NCBI RefSeq assembly: GCF_030580865.1 | Contig: NZ_JAUQSY010000015.1 | Coordinates: forward strand, 92,101-156,100 | Direction: 5' to 3' | DNA: 64,000 nucleotides | From: Hymenobacter aranciens | Lineage (GTDB): Bacteria > Bacteroidota > Bacteroidia > Cytophagales > Hymenobacteraceae | Part shown: positions 1 through 9,252 of the stretch, one piece after another | Position numbering within the stretch: position 1 is the stretch's first letter | Layout of the letters: each line of letters starts with the position of its first letter | The notes under the pieces: generated by a model | What the model was told of the DNA's origin: nothing | The model's input: the letters and a program-made list of their open reading frames with translations, nothing else | Databases searched by the model: none | Translations under genes and position numbers: made by a program

Positions 1-17
1 CATTCATTGTTAATTGA

Positions 18-917
18 TTAGTACAGGTCGTCGAGCGACATTTTCAAATACTTACTTACGGCACGGGCCGAGCTGAGGAAGCCAATACCCACGCCTACGC
101 CCACCACGGCCAGCAGCAGCAGACCGATGCGCAGGTCGTCGCGTAGGAGCTCCAACTCTTTCACTTCCAGGTAGGCGTATTGCAACAGCGCTACCAGTAT
201 CAGCGCCGCTACCACGCCACTGGCCAAGCCCTGCCAGGTAGCCCGGCGCAGGAAAGGACCCTGAATGAACATCCGGGTTGCCCCCACCAGCTGCATGGAG
301 CGAATCAGGAAACGCTGGGAGTAAAGCGCCAGCTTGATAGTGTTGTTAATCAGTATCACTACCACAAACACGAGCACCGCCGCAAAGCCCAGCAGCACCA
401 GACTCACCCGCGTTAGGTTTTCGTTGATGCTGGCAAACAGGTTTTGCGGGTACTGTACCTCAAACACGCCCCGCTCGGTCGCCAGCGAGCGGTCGAGCTG
501 GTGCAGGTGCATGGTGTCGGTGTATTCGGGCTTTATTTTTAGAACGTAAGCATCACGCAATGGATTGTCGCTCAGAAATTGGCGAAAATCTTCACCGGTG
601 CTCTGCAGCAACTGGCGGGCGCCTTCTTCCTTACTTACGAAGCGGATTTGCGGGCGGCCGTTTTTCTCCGCCACGTAGGGCTGCTGGCCGAGGTCCTGCT
701 GCAGGCGCAACAGCTCGGTTTCGGGCAGGTCACGGTCGAGGTACACCTGCACCTCCAGATTTTCGCGTACTACCTCGCTGAGCTTGTGGGCGTGTAGCAG
801 CAGTAACCCGAATAGCCCAATAACTACCAGCGCCAGCGTAATGCTGAACACCACGAGCAAAGTAGGGTAGGAGCCTAGCTTTTTCTTGCGGGTGGAAGGG
901 TGAGTGGGGGCGGCCAT
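18..917 (-). CDS. ftsX: Cell division protein FtsX (ABC permease-like)
   Basis: This 299-residue inner-membrane protein is the permease-like partner of the ATPase FtsE. The FtsEX complex couples the divisome to activation of cell-wall hydrolases. The architecture is classic FtsX: a basic N-terminus, one membrane segment at about residues 18-41, a periplasmic domain to about residue 170, then three further membrane segments (motif LILINNTIKLALYSQR-like after the second one). An in-frame codon further upstream exists, but the ATG at 917 is chosen because a perfect Bacteroidota -7 box (TACCTTTG, minus strand, 932-925) sits 8 nt before it, which would place a longer start upstream of transcription. 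No ftsE is visible in the window; in this phylum ftsE is often unlinked. The stop lies 18 bases from the window edge, so downstream operon partners are out of view. Confidence 0.93.
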   Translation of the reverse strand: MAAPTHPSTRKKKLGSYPTLLVVFSITLALVVIGLFGLLLLHAHKLSEVVRENLEVQVYLDRDLPETELLRLQQDLGQQPYVAEKNGRPQIRFVSKEEGARQLLQSTGEDFRQFLSDNPLRDAYVLKIKPEYTDTMHLHQLDRSLATERGVFEVQYPQNLFASINENLTRVSLVLLGFAAVLVFVVVILINNTIKLALYSQRFLIRSMQLVGATRMFIQGPFLRRATWQGLASGVVAALILVALLQYAYLEVKELELLRDDLRIGLLLLAVVGVGVGIGFLSSARAVSKYLKMSLDDLY

Positions 918-924
918 ATTTTGG

Positions 925-932
925 CAAAGGTA
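925..932 (-). promoter_or_regulatory. Promoter -7 box of ftsX (TACCTTTG)
   Basis: The minus strand reads TACCTTTG, an exact match to the Bacteroidota sigma-A consensus TAnnTTTG. It lies 8 nt upstream of the ftsX ATG at 917, implying a near-leaderless transcript. Confidence 0.7.
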
Positions 933-939
933 CTCCTGG

Positions 940-1037
940 TAATGAGCAATTGGCAATGAGCAATTGGCAATCTAGCGCAAACGATAAAAACAGGCGTCTA
1001 GTAAGCCGGTCAATTGCTCATTGCCAATTGCTCATTA
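940..1037. repeat. Intergenic hairpin made of heptamer repeats (AATGAGC/AATTGGC)
   Basis: The left arm (940-966) is a run of alternating 7-mers AATGAGC and AATTGGC. The right arm (1011-1037) is its perfect 27-bp reverse complement, separated by 44 nt. It lies between ftsX and tamB, both on the minus strand. Five other intergenic sites in this window have the same architecture with different text. Confidence 0.85.
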
Positions 1038-1046
1038 TTAATTGAA

Positions 1047-4000
1047 TCACAGTGGTGTGCGTGGGTCTTCATCCACCGTCAGGCGTTCCTTGCCGCTTTC
1101 GCGGGCCTTCATGGTGTTGCGCTCGCGGCGCTTGGGGTTTTTACGGCTAAACAGCTCGCCAAAGGTGTTAAACTGCTCAGTATGCAGTAGCGAAATGCCA
1201 GCACGGGGCTGGTTTACCGTTTGCAGGTCGCGGGGCGTGGTTTCGTAGCGGAGCTTGACGCGGAACTTACCGTCGGCTCGTAGGAAATACTCCAGGCTGA
1301 GGTCGCCCAGAAGTGCATTCTGTCCGGTAGTGCTAGACGTGGTGCCTGGAGTAATGGTATTGTTATTGAGTGCGTTATTGTTGGTGAAGCCGCCTTCGCG
1401 CGTTACGCGCAGGCGGCCGTTCAAAAAAGAGTAGCTCAGCCGCACCTGCAAGGCCTGGAGCTGCTCCGATGTCAGACCGTTGATATTGAAGTCAATTTCC
1501 AGGTTCTGGTCAATCTGCGAGGTCAGCAGCCCCAGCTGCGTGCTCAAAATCTGGCCCAGGCTATTACCCACGGTATTGTCCTGTCCCCGGATGGAAATTT
1601 GGTTGAAGGAGCCGAGCGGAGACAGTTGCTTGAATACCAGTAAGCTGAAAACCTGGCGGTTTAGCTCCTGCTCATCGTTGCGAATAGCGGTGGTGAAAGC
1701 AGCCAAGTCGCCCTGTAGGGTGCCGGGCGCATCGTTGAATTCCAAGCCCAGCTTGATGGTGGGTAGCAGTAGCGGGCCAGACAGAGTCATCACAGCCGTT
1801 ACGGGCACCACGGCCCCATTGCCCGAAGAAGTAGTGCCGCCGTAGATGACGGGCGCCAGCGAGGTGCGCTGGGTGTAGGTGGCCGTCACGTTCATCTCGC
1901 CGGCCAGCGGGTCGCCATTCCAGGTGATGATGCCGCCGGGGCGGACGACGAACTCCTTGTTTACCAGGCCTTGCAAGGTGAAATTGTAGGCGCCGCGCAC
2001 GATTTCCACCTGCCCATACATATTAAATTCGCCCCGGGTATCGATGCTCATGCGCAGTTGGCCGGCGGCCGAGCCGCGAATGACGTCGCCGGTGCTTTCG
2101 TCGAGCAGAATTTCCAGATAAGCTTCCGGCGTCACCGTCAGGTTCATGTCCAGGCGGATGCCGGACAAATCGACCTTGTCCTGCGCGGCCAGTGGTATGG
2201 CTTTCTTGCGCACCACGGTATCGGCCGTGTTATTGTTCACGAACTTAATGTAGCCGGCTTTCTCGGCTTTGGCGGCGTTATCGAAGGGTAGCGACAAACG
2301 CGTGCCTGCCTCGCTACTAGCCCGCACTACTACGTTGAGGTCGTTGGTAGGGCCGGTTATGCGGGCGGTACCAGTAGCATAGGCAGTACCGAAATACATG
2401 TCGTTGTCGCGGCGGGTAGTATTAAGCACCTGGAGCTTACGGAAATTAGCCGCAATTTCCAGACTCATATCGTTGAAACCGCGGTGCCGGACGACACCGT
2501 CCACAGTACCCGTGTTGCCCAGCGCATCGCGCAGCTTCACGTTGCGGAAGTCGATGCTGGTCATCGTGAAGTTGATGCGGTCGGCAAACGTATAGGTAGT
2601 CTTCAGATAATCAAACGTGAGCCGGCCGTTGCTCACATCGATGCCCCCCACTAGGTTGGGGCTGGCAAACTTGCCCGTCAGCCGCAGCTCGCCGCGGCCG
2701 GTGCCGCCCAGGTTGCTGAACAACGAGCCTAAAAAGGGCTGTGCCAGCACGATAGGCGCATCGTTGAGCTTGCCGGTGATGTTGAACTGGTTGATGGGGT
2801 CGTTGGGGGCGAGGTCGCCGAGTACGGTCAGCACCGACTGCCCGTTGCGGGCCACATCAAGGTTGAGCAGCAGCTTGCCGGCGCGGTTGTCCCAGTCGCC
2901 GCGCCCGGCCACCTGCCCGATGAGCGTACCATCGTAAATCAGCGAATCGACGCTCAAAGTGCTGTTAATCATCAATGGGCCGTACACGCCCGCCACCGTG
3001 CCATGGGCATTCACGCGGCCACTCAGGCGCTGACCGGTCAGGCTGTTGATGTTGGCCAGCTCGAAGTCTTTTACCGTCAGCTCCAGCGGCTGCTTGGTAG
3101 CATCGCCCGAGATAAATCCCTGAGCACCTACAAACTGCTTGCCGTTGCTGAAGGTCAGGTTGGTCACGTCGAACTCGCGGCCGTAGTCCGAAATCCGCAC
3201 CGAGTTATCGGCTGCGATGGTCCATTCCTTATCCAGTAGATTGACTGTAGAGCGCTGAAAAACAATTTCTACCATGCGTGGTAGAAAGGCCAGCGCCCCG
3301 TTGATGGTAGCCCGGTTAGTGGTGCCGGTCTGGGCCAGCGAAGTTGAAAAGTTGATATGATTCTGGTCCCACACGCCTTCGACCACGAATTTCTCGGTGC
3401 GCCCCAGCCCAGGCAGCACCTGCCGCGCCGAGGTCACGCTGGCCTGGGCCAGGATTTCGGGCTGATAAGGCAGCTTGGAAGTCAGAAAATCTATTTCGTT
3501 GTCAACTGTTTGGATATTTCCATAGCGTAAGCTGTCGAGATGGCCGCCAAACTGAAAAATCGACGTTTCGCCGTTGCGGAACGAGCCGTCGAGCTTGCTG
3601 TTATCCGATATCCGCAACTCCGGCACGAATAGGGCCAGCACCGGGTTGGCGCGCTTCAGGTTGAGCTGCAAGTCGACTTGGTACACTGGCAAGGGCCGCT
3701 GCAGCTTCTTACGGTAATACTCGGCCGTGGCCACGTCATTACTCTCAAAGTTAAGCTCATACTCGGTGATGAGCGTCCGTACATCGCGCACTACGTCGGA
3801 AGTGTTGAAGATGCCGCTCACGCTGGCATCCACGGCTTCGGAGCGCACGGTCACGCGGCGCTCGTTGCGGCGATTGCGGGTGCTCACCACGTCCAGCGTG
3901 TCCAGCGTGAGCACGCGGCCATCCATGGTGAAGCGCGACCTGCGCAGGTAGGCATAGCCGGTCAGCGAATCGAGCTCCACGCCTTTTAGCTGCACATTGG

Positions 4001-5651
4001 CCGTAGTGGCTACGGTGAAATTCTGATTTGTAAGCTTGAGGGCGCGTAAATCGGCTTTGGCGATGGTGGCGCGCAAATCCACCACTTGGTGGGCGCGGCT
4101 GAGGTTGACGTGCCCAGCGGCCGACAGCCGGACGTTGGGGTCGTTGATGCTCACCTTACCCCGAAAGTCGTTGTAAGCGAAGGCACCGTTGAAGCTAACG
4201 TTTTGGTAGCGGTAGCCATTGAGCCAGATGCGCTGGGCCGTAACGTTGGCGTTGCCCCGGGCGTCGGGCGGCAGAAAGCCGACCCCATTCACGCGGCCGT
4301 TCAGCGTCACATCGCGGATAACGCTTTCGTCGCCTAAGAATTTGCCCAGCTGAAAGTTGTTGCTGCGTACCGTGCCGGAGTAAGCGGCATGGGTGAGGTC
4401 GGTTTTGGTCTTGAGGTTAACGTCCGTCGTCACGTTGCCGAGGGCGGTTTCGAAGCTGGCGTTGGCCACGAAGTCGCTATAAAAGCCCATCACCTGGCCT
4501 TGCAGCTTCACGCGGCCCAGCTTGCTCACCACCTCGTTGGCCGAGGCGGGCAGCCAGCGGCGCAGGTCGCGGGTTTCGACCACCGAGGGCAGCAAGCGCA
4601 AGTCGATGAGGGTTTTGCGGTAGTCGGGGAGGCCATCGGCATAGGCATGCTTGGCCACGATGTGCGTGCCGGTGCCGTAGCGCACGTCGAGGTTATTGAC
4701 CTTGAAATCGCGCACGTAGCCTTCGGCGTCGCCGGAGATGAGCACTGTTTCGTGCAAGTCCTTGAGCTGGGGGGCAAACTTGGCAATGTCGTCCGAATAC
4801 ACCCGCGAGCCGCGCAGCCGCGCGGTGGTTTTCATCGAGTCATTGTAGTCGGTGAAATTGCTGAACGTACGGTAGTCAAAGCGCACGTAGTCTTTCACCT
4901 GGCTGCGGCCCACGCGCAGGTTCAGGTTCTTGAATTCCCAGAAATGCTCGTGGTACTGAATGTCGGCCGTGATTTCGCGTAGCTGCGTCTGCGACGGGGT
5001 TTCGACGGCGTGCAGGTGGTCGAGGTGGGCGCTCAGGGTGTCGCCAATGTGCAGGTTGGTGATGTCGGCGTAGATGCTGTCGGCCACCAGGTGGTCGTAG
5101 TCGATACTACGGCCGTAGTAGGGCTCCAGTGGGTCGCCCACCTCCTCAATGGCGAAGTGACCATTGCGGATACTCACGTCTTTAATCTTGAAATCGAAGC
5201 TCGACTTAGTAGTGTCTGTTGAAGGCCCCATCAGCCGCTTTACTGATGAAATGAACTGGTCGAGGGTAGTAGAATCGGGCTGGCCGGCCAGGTTTTTTAG
5301 CTCGAAGCGGGGCTCTTCCAGTGTGAGCTTGCCGATGTGCAGGTGGCTGGGGTCGAAAACCGAGAAAAGCGCAATATCCGCATCGGCCCGCCCGATGCTG
5401 AACAGCTCGCCCCCGGCGCGGTCGAGTACCCGCACACCGTCGAGTAGCACCCGGGAGAAGGGGCGCACATCGACCCGCTCAATCGTGACCTGCTGGCCCA
5501 GCTTGCGGGTGAGCACGGTGGTAGCCTCGTGGGCCAGGCGCGTCTGTACGCTGGGTATGCGCAAGGCTACCAGCGCCCCCACTACCAGCAGCACCAGCAG
5601 CAGCACGAGGCTCAGCAGCACTTTTAGCAGGATGGAGAAGACGCGACGCAC
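1047..5651 (-). CDS. tamB: TamB/DUF490-family translocation and assembly module protein
   Basis: A very large protein (about 1530 residues) anchored by one hydrophobic segment at the extreme N-terminus (SILLKVLLSLVLLLVLLV) and followed by a long periplasmic beta-rich repeat region. The C-terminal roughly 400 residues match the DUF490/TamB domain (GGIITWNGDPLAGEMNVTA-type motif, then a region rich in LSGPLLLPTIKLGL-like strands). TamB-like proteins bridge inner and outer membrane and are implicated in outer-membrane protein assembly or lipid transport. The start is uncertain: the frame opens at a TTG at 5699, but a GTG at 5651 lies just before the hydrophobic segment and leaves room for a near-consensus -7 box (CAACTTTG, minus, 5704-5697). 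It is divergent from tsaD. Confidence 0.88.
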   Translation of the reverse strand: MRRVFSILLKVLLSLVLLLVLLVVGALVALRIPSVQTRLAHEATTVLTRKLGQQVTIERVDVRPFSRVLLDGVRVLDRAGGELFSIGRADADIALFSVFDPSHLHIGKLTLEEPRFELKNLAGQPDSTTLDQFISSVKRLMGPSTDTTKSSFDFKIKDVSIRNGHFAIEEVGDPLEPYYGRSIDYDHLVADSIYADITNLHIGDTLSAHLDHLHAVETPSQTQLREITADIQYHEHFWEFKNLNLRVGRSQVKDYVRFDYRTFSNFTDYNDSMKTTARLRGSRVYSDDIAKFAPQLKDLHETVLISGDAEGYVRDFKVNNLDVRYGTGTHIVAKHAYADGLPDYRKTLIDLRLLPSVVETRDLRRWLPASANEVVSKLGRVKLQGQVMGFYSDFVANASFETALGNVTTDVNLKTKTDLTHAAYSGTVRSNNFQLGKFLGDESVIRDVTLNGRVNGVGFLPPDARGNANVTAQRIWLNGYRYQNVSFNGAFAYNDFRGKVSINDPNVRLSAAGHVNLSRAHQVVDLRATIAKADLRALKLTNQNFTVATTANVQLKGVELDSLTGYAYLRRSRFTMDGRVLTLDTLDVVSTRNRRNERRVTVRSEAVDASVSGIFNTSDVVRDVRTLITEYELNFESNDVATAEYYRKKLQRPLPVYQVDLQLNLKRANPVLALFVPELRISDNSKLDGSFRNGETSIFQFGGHLDSLRYGNIQTVDNEIDFLTSKLPYQPEILAQASVTSARQVLPGLGRTEKFVVEGVWDQNHINFSTSLAQTGTTNRATINGALAFLPRMVEIVFQRSTVNLLDKEWTIAADNSVRISDYGREFDVTNLTFSNGKQFVGAQGFISGDATKQPLELTVKDFELANINSLTGQRLSGRVNAHGTVAGVYGPLMINSTLSVDSLIYDGTLIGQVAGRGDWDNRAGKLLLNLDVARNGQSVLTVLGDLAPNDPINQFNITGKLNDAPIVLAQPFLGSLFSNLGGTGRGELRLTGKFASPNLVGGIDVSNGRLTFDYLKTTYTFADRINFTMTSIDFRNVKLRDALGNTGTVDGVVRHRGFNDMSLEIAANFRKLQVLNTTRRDNDMYFGTAYATGTARITGPTNDLNVVVRASSEAGTRLSLPFDNAAKAEKAGYIKFVNNNTADTVVRKKAIPLAAQDKVDLSGIRLDMNLTVTPEAYLEILLDESTGDVIRGSAAGQLRMSIDTRGEFNMYGQVEIVRGAYNFTLQGLVNKEFVVRPGGIITWNGDPLAGEMNVTATYTQRTSLAPVIYGGTTSSGNGAVVPVTAVMTLSGPLLLPTIKLGLEFNDAPGTLQGDLAAFTTAIRNDEQELNRQVFSLLVFKQLSPLGSFNQISIRGQDNTVGNSLGQILSTQLGLLTSQIDQNLEIDFNINGLTSEQLQALQVRLSYSFLNGRLRVTREGGFTNNNALNNNTITPGTTSSTTGQNALLGDLSLEYFLRADGKFRVKLRYETTPRDLQTVNQPRAGISLLHTEQFNTFGELFSRKNPKRRERNTMKARESGKERLTVDEDPRTPL

Positions 5652-5900
5652 CGAACAACGAGGTAGAAAACCAACAGCAAAATACCGTTGAATCCGCAAA
5701 GTTGCGGCATTTTAATGGGTTAAACCAATTACCGCGCCAGGGAAACGTATGCCGCCCGGCCGAGGTTGAGTGGATGAGTAAGACAGCCGCCCGAACTTTG
5801 TGGTTCGCCGTGCCAGACCGGGCGGCGGATTTCATCGACCAAGCTGGCCTTTCGGCCGTTGCCGACGCCAGTAGTGGCCTGCTCTTTCTCCTGTTAATTT
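5652..5900. other. Divergent intergenic region tamB/tsaD
   Basis: This 249-base gap carries the promoters of both divergent genes. Near-consensus -7 boxes are CAACTTTG (minus, 5704-5697) for tamB and GAACTTTG (plus, around 5793-5800) for tsaD. No further gene or repeat was recognised. Confidence 0.4.
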
Positions 5901-6914
5901 ATGCCTGCTCATCCCATTATTCTCGCCATCGAATCATCCTGCGACGACACCGGCGCAGCCGTGCTGGCCGGCGGCGAGCTGCTCAGCAACGTGGTAGCCA
6001 CCCAGAAAGTACACGAGCAGTACGGCGGTGTGGTGCCCGAACTGGCTTCGCGGGCGCACCAGCAGCACCTGCTGCCGGTGGTAACGGCCGCCTTGCGCGA
6101 GGCCGGCATTACTAAGGATGACCTTGACGCCGTGGCCGTGACGCAGGGCCCGGGCCTGCTGGGTTCCCTGCTGGTCGGCGGTATGTTTGCCAAAACGCTG
6201 GCCCTGGCGCTGGATAAGCCGCTGTTGGCCGTCAACCACATGCGGGCGCACATCTTGGCCCATTTCCTGCGCGACCCCAAGCCCACGTTCCCCTTCCTCT
6301 GCCTCACGGTGAGCGGCGGGCACACGCAGCTGGTGCGGGTGCATTCGGCGCTGCAAATGGAAATTCTGGGCCAGACCATCGACGACGCGGCGGGCGAAGC
6401 CTTCGACAAGACGGCCAAGCTGCTGGGCTTGCCCTACCCCGGCGGCCCGCACCTCGACCGCCTGGCCCGGCAGGGCGACCCGACGCGGTTTGCGTTTCCG
6501 GTGGGGGCCATGCCGGGCTACGATTTCTCCTTCAGCGGTCTGAAAACGGCGGTGCTGTACTTTCTGAAAAAGGAAACGGCTAAGAATCCGGAGTTCATCG
6601 CCGAAAATCTGGCCGACCTGTGCGCGGGCATTCAGCATACTATCGTGGCGACGTTGCTGAAGCAGCTGCGCCGCGCGGCGGCTGATACGGGCCTGACGCA
6701 GGTGGCGCTGGCTGGCGGCGTGGCGGCCAACTCGGGCCTGCGCACGGCCTTGCAGCAGGAGGCGGCGGTGCAGGGCTGGGAGGTGTTTATTCCGGAGTTT
6801 GCCTTTTGCACCGACAATGCGGCGATGGTGGCCATGACGGCGCACTTCCAGTTTGAGGCCGGGGACGTGGCCACGCAGCTGGTGAGCCCCGACCCGCGGC
6901 TGAAGCTGAGCTAG
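5901..6914 (+). CDS. tsaD: tRNA N6-adenosine threonylcarbamoyltransferase TsaD
   Basis: This 337-residue protein catalyses the final step of t6A37 synthesis, transferring the threonylcarbamoyl group to A37 of ANN-decoding tRNAs together with TsaB and TsaE. Visible signatures are the N-terminal IESSCDDT motif of the ASKHA fold, the metal-ligand pair H113 and H117 in NHMRAH, the SGGHTQL nucleotide-binding loop at about residues 138-144, and the C-terminal GGVAANSGLR and FCTDNAAM motifs. Length and start (ATG 5901) match the family. It is divergent from tamB, with a membrane protein gene following 53 nt downstream. Confidence 0.97.
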   Translation: MPAHPIILAIESSCDDTGAAVLAGGELLSNVVATQKVHEQYGGVVPELASRAHQQHLLPVVTAALREAGITKDDLDAVAVTQGPGLLGSLLVGGMFAKTLALALDKPLLAVNHMRAHILAHFLRDPKPTFPFLCLTVSGGHTQLVRVHSALQMEILGQTIDDAAGEAFDKTAKLLGLPYPGGPHLDRLARQGDPTRFAFPVGAMPGYDFSFSGLKTAVLYFLKKETAKNPEFIAENLADLCAGIQHTIVATLLKQLRRAAADTGLTQVALAGGVAANSGLRTALQQEAAVQGWEVFIPEFAFCTDNAAMVAMTAHFQFEAGDVATQLVSPDPRLKLS

Positions 6915-6920
6915 GGCTGG

Positions 6921-6964
6921 CAGCCCGTGTACCCCGAGATTTCCAATTCGCGGTACACGGACTG
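6921..6964. repeat. Small hairpin downstream of tsaD
   Basis: CCGTGTACC (6925-6933) pairs with GGTACACGG (6952-6960), with some outer pairing. No T-run follows, so it is not a clear terminator. Confidence 0.4.
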
Positions 6965-6967
6965 CCG

Positions 6968-8449
6968 GTGCAGTTGTGCCTAATTTCGTGCCCCGTGCCC
7001 GACTCTTCCGCTTTTCGCCTGTTCTCTGCCCGCTACTACTATGTGCTGGCGGTGCTGTTGCTGCTGGCCTTCGCTGCCACGCTCTATGGCCGCATCGTAC
7101 ACTTCGACGATGCCTGGATGGCCGAGCAGAGCTACTGGCTGCTGCGCGACGGGCACGTGCATTCCGAATTCTTCCGGGGGCTCAACCGGGCCGAGGAACA
7201 CCAGTTCATTACCCATAAGCTGTTCGTATACTTTCAGGCCGGACTGATGGCCGTGTTTGGCAGCGGTACGTACGTGGCCAAAAGCACCGCTTTGATTTTC
7301 TGGCTAGTGGGCTTACTGCTGCTGCTGCGCTACTTCCGCCGTAGCACCGCCGAGGCGCGCTGGCTGGCGGCCGTGCTGTACCTGGGCTGCGGCGGGCTGA
7401 TGCAGTTTGGCTTCGACGGGCGGCCCGAGACGATGAGCATGAGCTTTGGGTTGACTTCCTTTATGCTGCTACGGGCACCGGGGGCGCGGGCGGGGCGGCT
7501 GGCGCTGGCGGGGCTGGCGGGCGGGCTGGCGGCGCTGAGCACCCTCAACGGGCTGGTGTTTCTGGGGGCGGGCGGGCTGTGGCTGCTGCTGCGGCGGGGC
7601 TGGGGCGCGGCCTTTGTATTTGGGCTGGCGGGCGGGCTCACGGTTAGCCTTTATGCGCTGGAGAGCGTGTTCGAGGGCCAGTTTGCCTTGTTTCTCTACC
7701 AGTTCGGGCACTTCCCCGAGATGCAGAGCAACCTGCACTGGTGGTCTAAACTGGCGGTGATGGCGGGGTATCACCACGTCTTTCTGCACAGCGAGGGCGA
7801 GACTTTCCTGACGGTACTCGCGCTGGGCACGGTGGCCCTCACCTGGCAGGGGCGGCGCACGCCGCTGAGTGCGGCCACGCTGTACCTGCTGCTGCTGCTG
7901 GGCGTGTTCTGGGTGCTTACCAAGAGCAACTCGGCGTTTTATTTCCTGCTGTTCGTGCCCTTCCTCATCATCGTGGTGGTGGAGCGGGTAACGGAGCGGG
8001 CAGCCGGGCTATCCCGCGCACGCCGCCGCTGGCTGCAGGCGCTACTGCTGCTGTACCCGGTGGGAGCGGGCTTGCGCACCTATTACCTGCTTCGGGAAAA
8101 TCAGACCTACATTCGCCCCGAGGTGGAGAATGCCCGCCTGGCCCGCTACATGCCGCGCCACGGCACGCGCATTATCGGGCCGCTCGATTTCTTCTTTGGG
8201 CAGGAAGCCAACTACCGCATTCACAGCCTCACTTATTACGCTTACCTTAATGCCAGCGATTACGACAACAAGCTGTCGCTGCCCCAATTCTTCGACCTCG
8301 CGGCCCGCGACTCGGTGGCCTACGTGGTGACCGACCACCGTCGCCGCAACCACGTGTACTTGGTGCCCGAAACGGCCCCGGCCCGCATCGGCCGCTACCA
8401 GCGCGTGTACCAGAATCAGTGGCACAGCGTATATGCCCGCCGGGAGTAG
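6968..8449 (+). CDS. Polytopic membrane protein, GT-C/ArnT-like glycosyltransferase family
   Basis: About 490 residues with roughly ten hydrophobic segments. Right after the first membrane segment comes an acidic motif (FDDAWMAEQSYWLL), the position where GT-C transferases (PMT/ArnT type) carry their catalytic acidic residue in the first periplasmic loop. These enzymes transfer a sugar from a polyprenyl-phosphate donor to an extracytoplasmic acceptor. The C-terminal soluble portion (about residues 390-493) is compatible with the periplasmic domain of such enzymes. The opening codon is a GTG at 6968; a second GTG at 6995 is an equally plausible start. Substrate cannot be predicted. No other glycan genes adjoin it, so the family call is moderate. 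Confidence 0.6.
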   Translation: MQLCLISCPVPDSSAFRLFSARYYYVLAVLLLLAFAATLYGRIVHFDDAWMAEQSYWLLRDGHVHSEFFRGLNRAEEHQFITHKLFVYFQAGLMAVFGSGTYVAKSTALIFWLVGLLLLLRYFRRSTAEARWLAAVLYLGCGGLMQFGFDGRPETMSMSFGLTSFMLLRAPGARAGRLALAGLAGGLAALSTLNGLVFLGAGGLWLLLRRGWGAAFVFGLAGGLTVSLYALESVFEGQFALFLYQFGHFPEMQSNLHWWSKLAVMAGYHHVFLHSEGETFLTVLALGTVALTWQGRRTPLSAATLYLLLLLGVFWVLTKSNSAFYFLLFVPFLIIVVVERVTERAAGLSRARRRWLQALLLLYPVGAGLRTYYLLRENQTYIRPEVENARLARYMPRHGTRIIGPLDFFFGQEANYRIHSLTYYAYLNASDYDNKLSLPQFFDLAARDSVAYVVTDHRRRNHVYLVPETAPARIGRYQRVYQNQWHSVYARRE

Positions 8450-8569
8450 GGTATGGGGGTAGGAAGGTGTGAGGGTAGGAGGAAGGCAGGATATTCATTC
8501 TCCCTAAGTCTTCCCCCAAACCTGCAAAACTCCTGCACCCATACCCTCCCACCCTCATACCCCAAAGCC
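8450..8569. repeat. Intergenic hairpin of degenerate heptamers (GGGTATG-like)
   Basis: Just after the previous stop the plus strand reads a purine-rich run of degenerate 7-mers (GGGTATG, GGGGTAG, GAAGGTG...). Before the smpB start the complementary text CCTCCCACCCTCATACCC appears (8545-8562). The two blocks can pair imperfectly over about 35 bp. Same class as the repeats at 940, 9035, 41637, 42457 and 43331. Confidence 0.7.
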
Positions 8570-9034
8570 ATGGCTACCAAAAAAGACGACAAGCCCGACT
8601 TTATCAACATCAAAAACCGCCGCGCCAGCCACGAATACTCCTTCCTGGCCAAGTACGACGCGGGCGTGATGCTGCAAGGCACTGAAATAAAGAGCATCCG
8701 CGCCGGGGAGGTGAACCTGACCGACGGCTTCTGCACCTTCGACCACCGCGGCGACCTCTGGATTCACCAGCTGCGCATTGCGCCCTACAAGCAGGGCACC
8801 TACAACAACCACGACCCCATGCGCGACCGCAAGCTGCTGCTCACCAAGCGCGAGCTCAAGCAGCTGGCCGGCAAAAGCCAGGACCAGGGCCTCACCATCG
8901 TCCCGTTGCGCATGTTCGTGAATGACCGGGGCTTCGCCAAGATTGAAATAGCCCTGGCTCAGGGCAAGAAGCTCTATGACAAGCGCAACGACCTCAAGGA
9001 AAAGGCCCAGCGGCGGGATATGGAGCGGATGTAG
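8570..9034 (+). CDS. smpB: SsrA-binding protein SmpB
   Basis: This 154-residue protein binds the tRNA-like domain of tmRNA and escorts it to stalled ribosomes for trans-translation. Family hallmarks are an N-terminal NRRASHEYSFLAKYDAG segment, the GTEIKSIRAGEVNLTDGF strand-loop, the RKLLLTKREL motif, and the basic C-terminal tail (GKKLYDKRNDLKEKAQRRD) that probes the empty mRNA channel. The ATG at 8570 is chosen because SmpB proteins begin about ten residues before the NRR motif. An upstream in-frame extension would translate the intergenic repeat and is rejected. The ssrA gene is not in this window. Confidence 0.96.
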   Translation: MATKKDDKPDFINIKNRRASHEYSFLAKYDAGVMLQGTEIKSIRAGEVNLTDGFCTFDHRGDLWIHQLRIAPYKQGTYNNHDPMRDRKLLLTKRELKQLAGKSQDQGLTIVPLRMFVNDRGFAKIEIALAQGKKLYDKRNDLKEKAQRRDMERM

Positions 9035-9203
9035 GTGTTGGGAGTTGGGAGTTGGGAGTTGGGTGTTGGGAGTTGGGTGTTGGGTGTTGGGTGTTGGGTG
9101 TTGGGTGTTGGGTGTTGGGTGTTGGGTGTTGGGTGTTGGGTGAAACGAGTATCCTAATACCCAATACCCAATACCCAACACCCAATACCCAACACCCAAC
9201 ACT
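9035..9203. repeat. GTTGGGT/GTTGGGA heptamer tandem array with facing complement
   Basis: From 9035 to 9141 the plus strand carries about fifteen tandem 7-mers, GTTGGGA grading into GTTGGGT. From 9156 to 9203 the complementary units (ACCCAAT, ACCCAAC) appear, so the two blocks can fold into a long stem. Located between smpB and the NlpC/P60 gene. Confidence 0.9.
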
Positions 9204-9218
9204 AATACCGCTTCTGCC

Positions 9219-9226
9219 TACATTTG
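9219..9226 (+). promoter_or_regulatory. Promoter -7 box (TACATTTG) of the NlpC/P60 gene
   Basis: Exact TAnnTTTG match on the plus strand, immediately after the heptamer array and 27 nt before the proposed TTG start at 9253. Confidence 0.6.
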
Positions 9227-9252
9227 TAGCCTAACTTCTTTTTGTTTCCCCC

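Noticed and set aside
9035..9203. Tandem array resembling a CRISPR
   Set aside because: The units are only 7 bases with no unique spacers and no cas genes nearby; it is a heptamer repeat with a facing complement.
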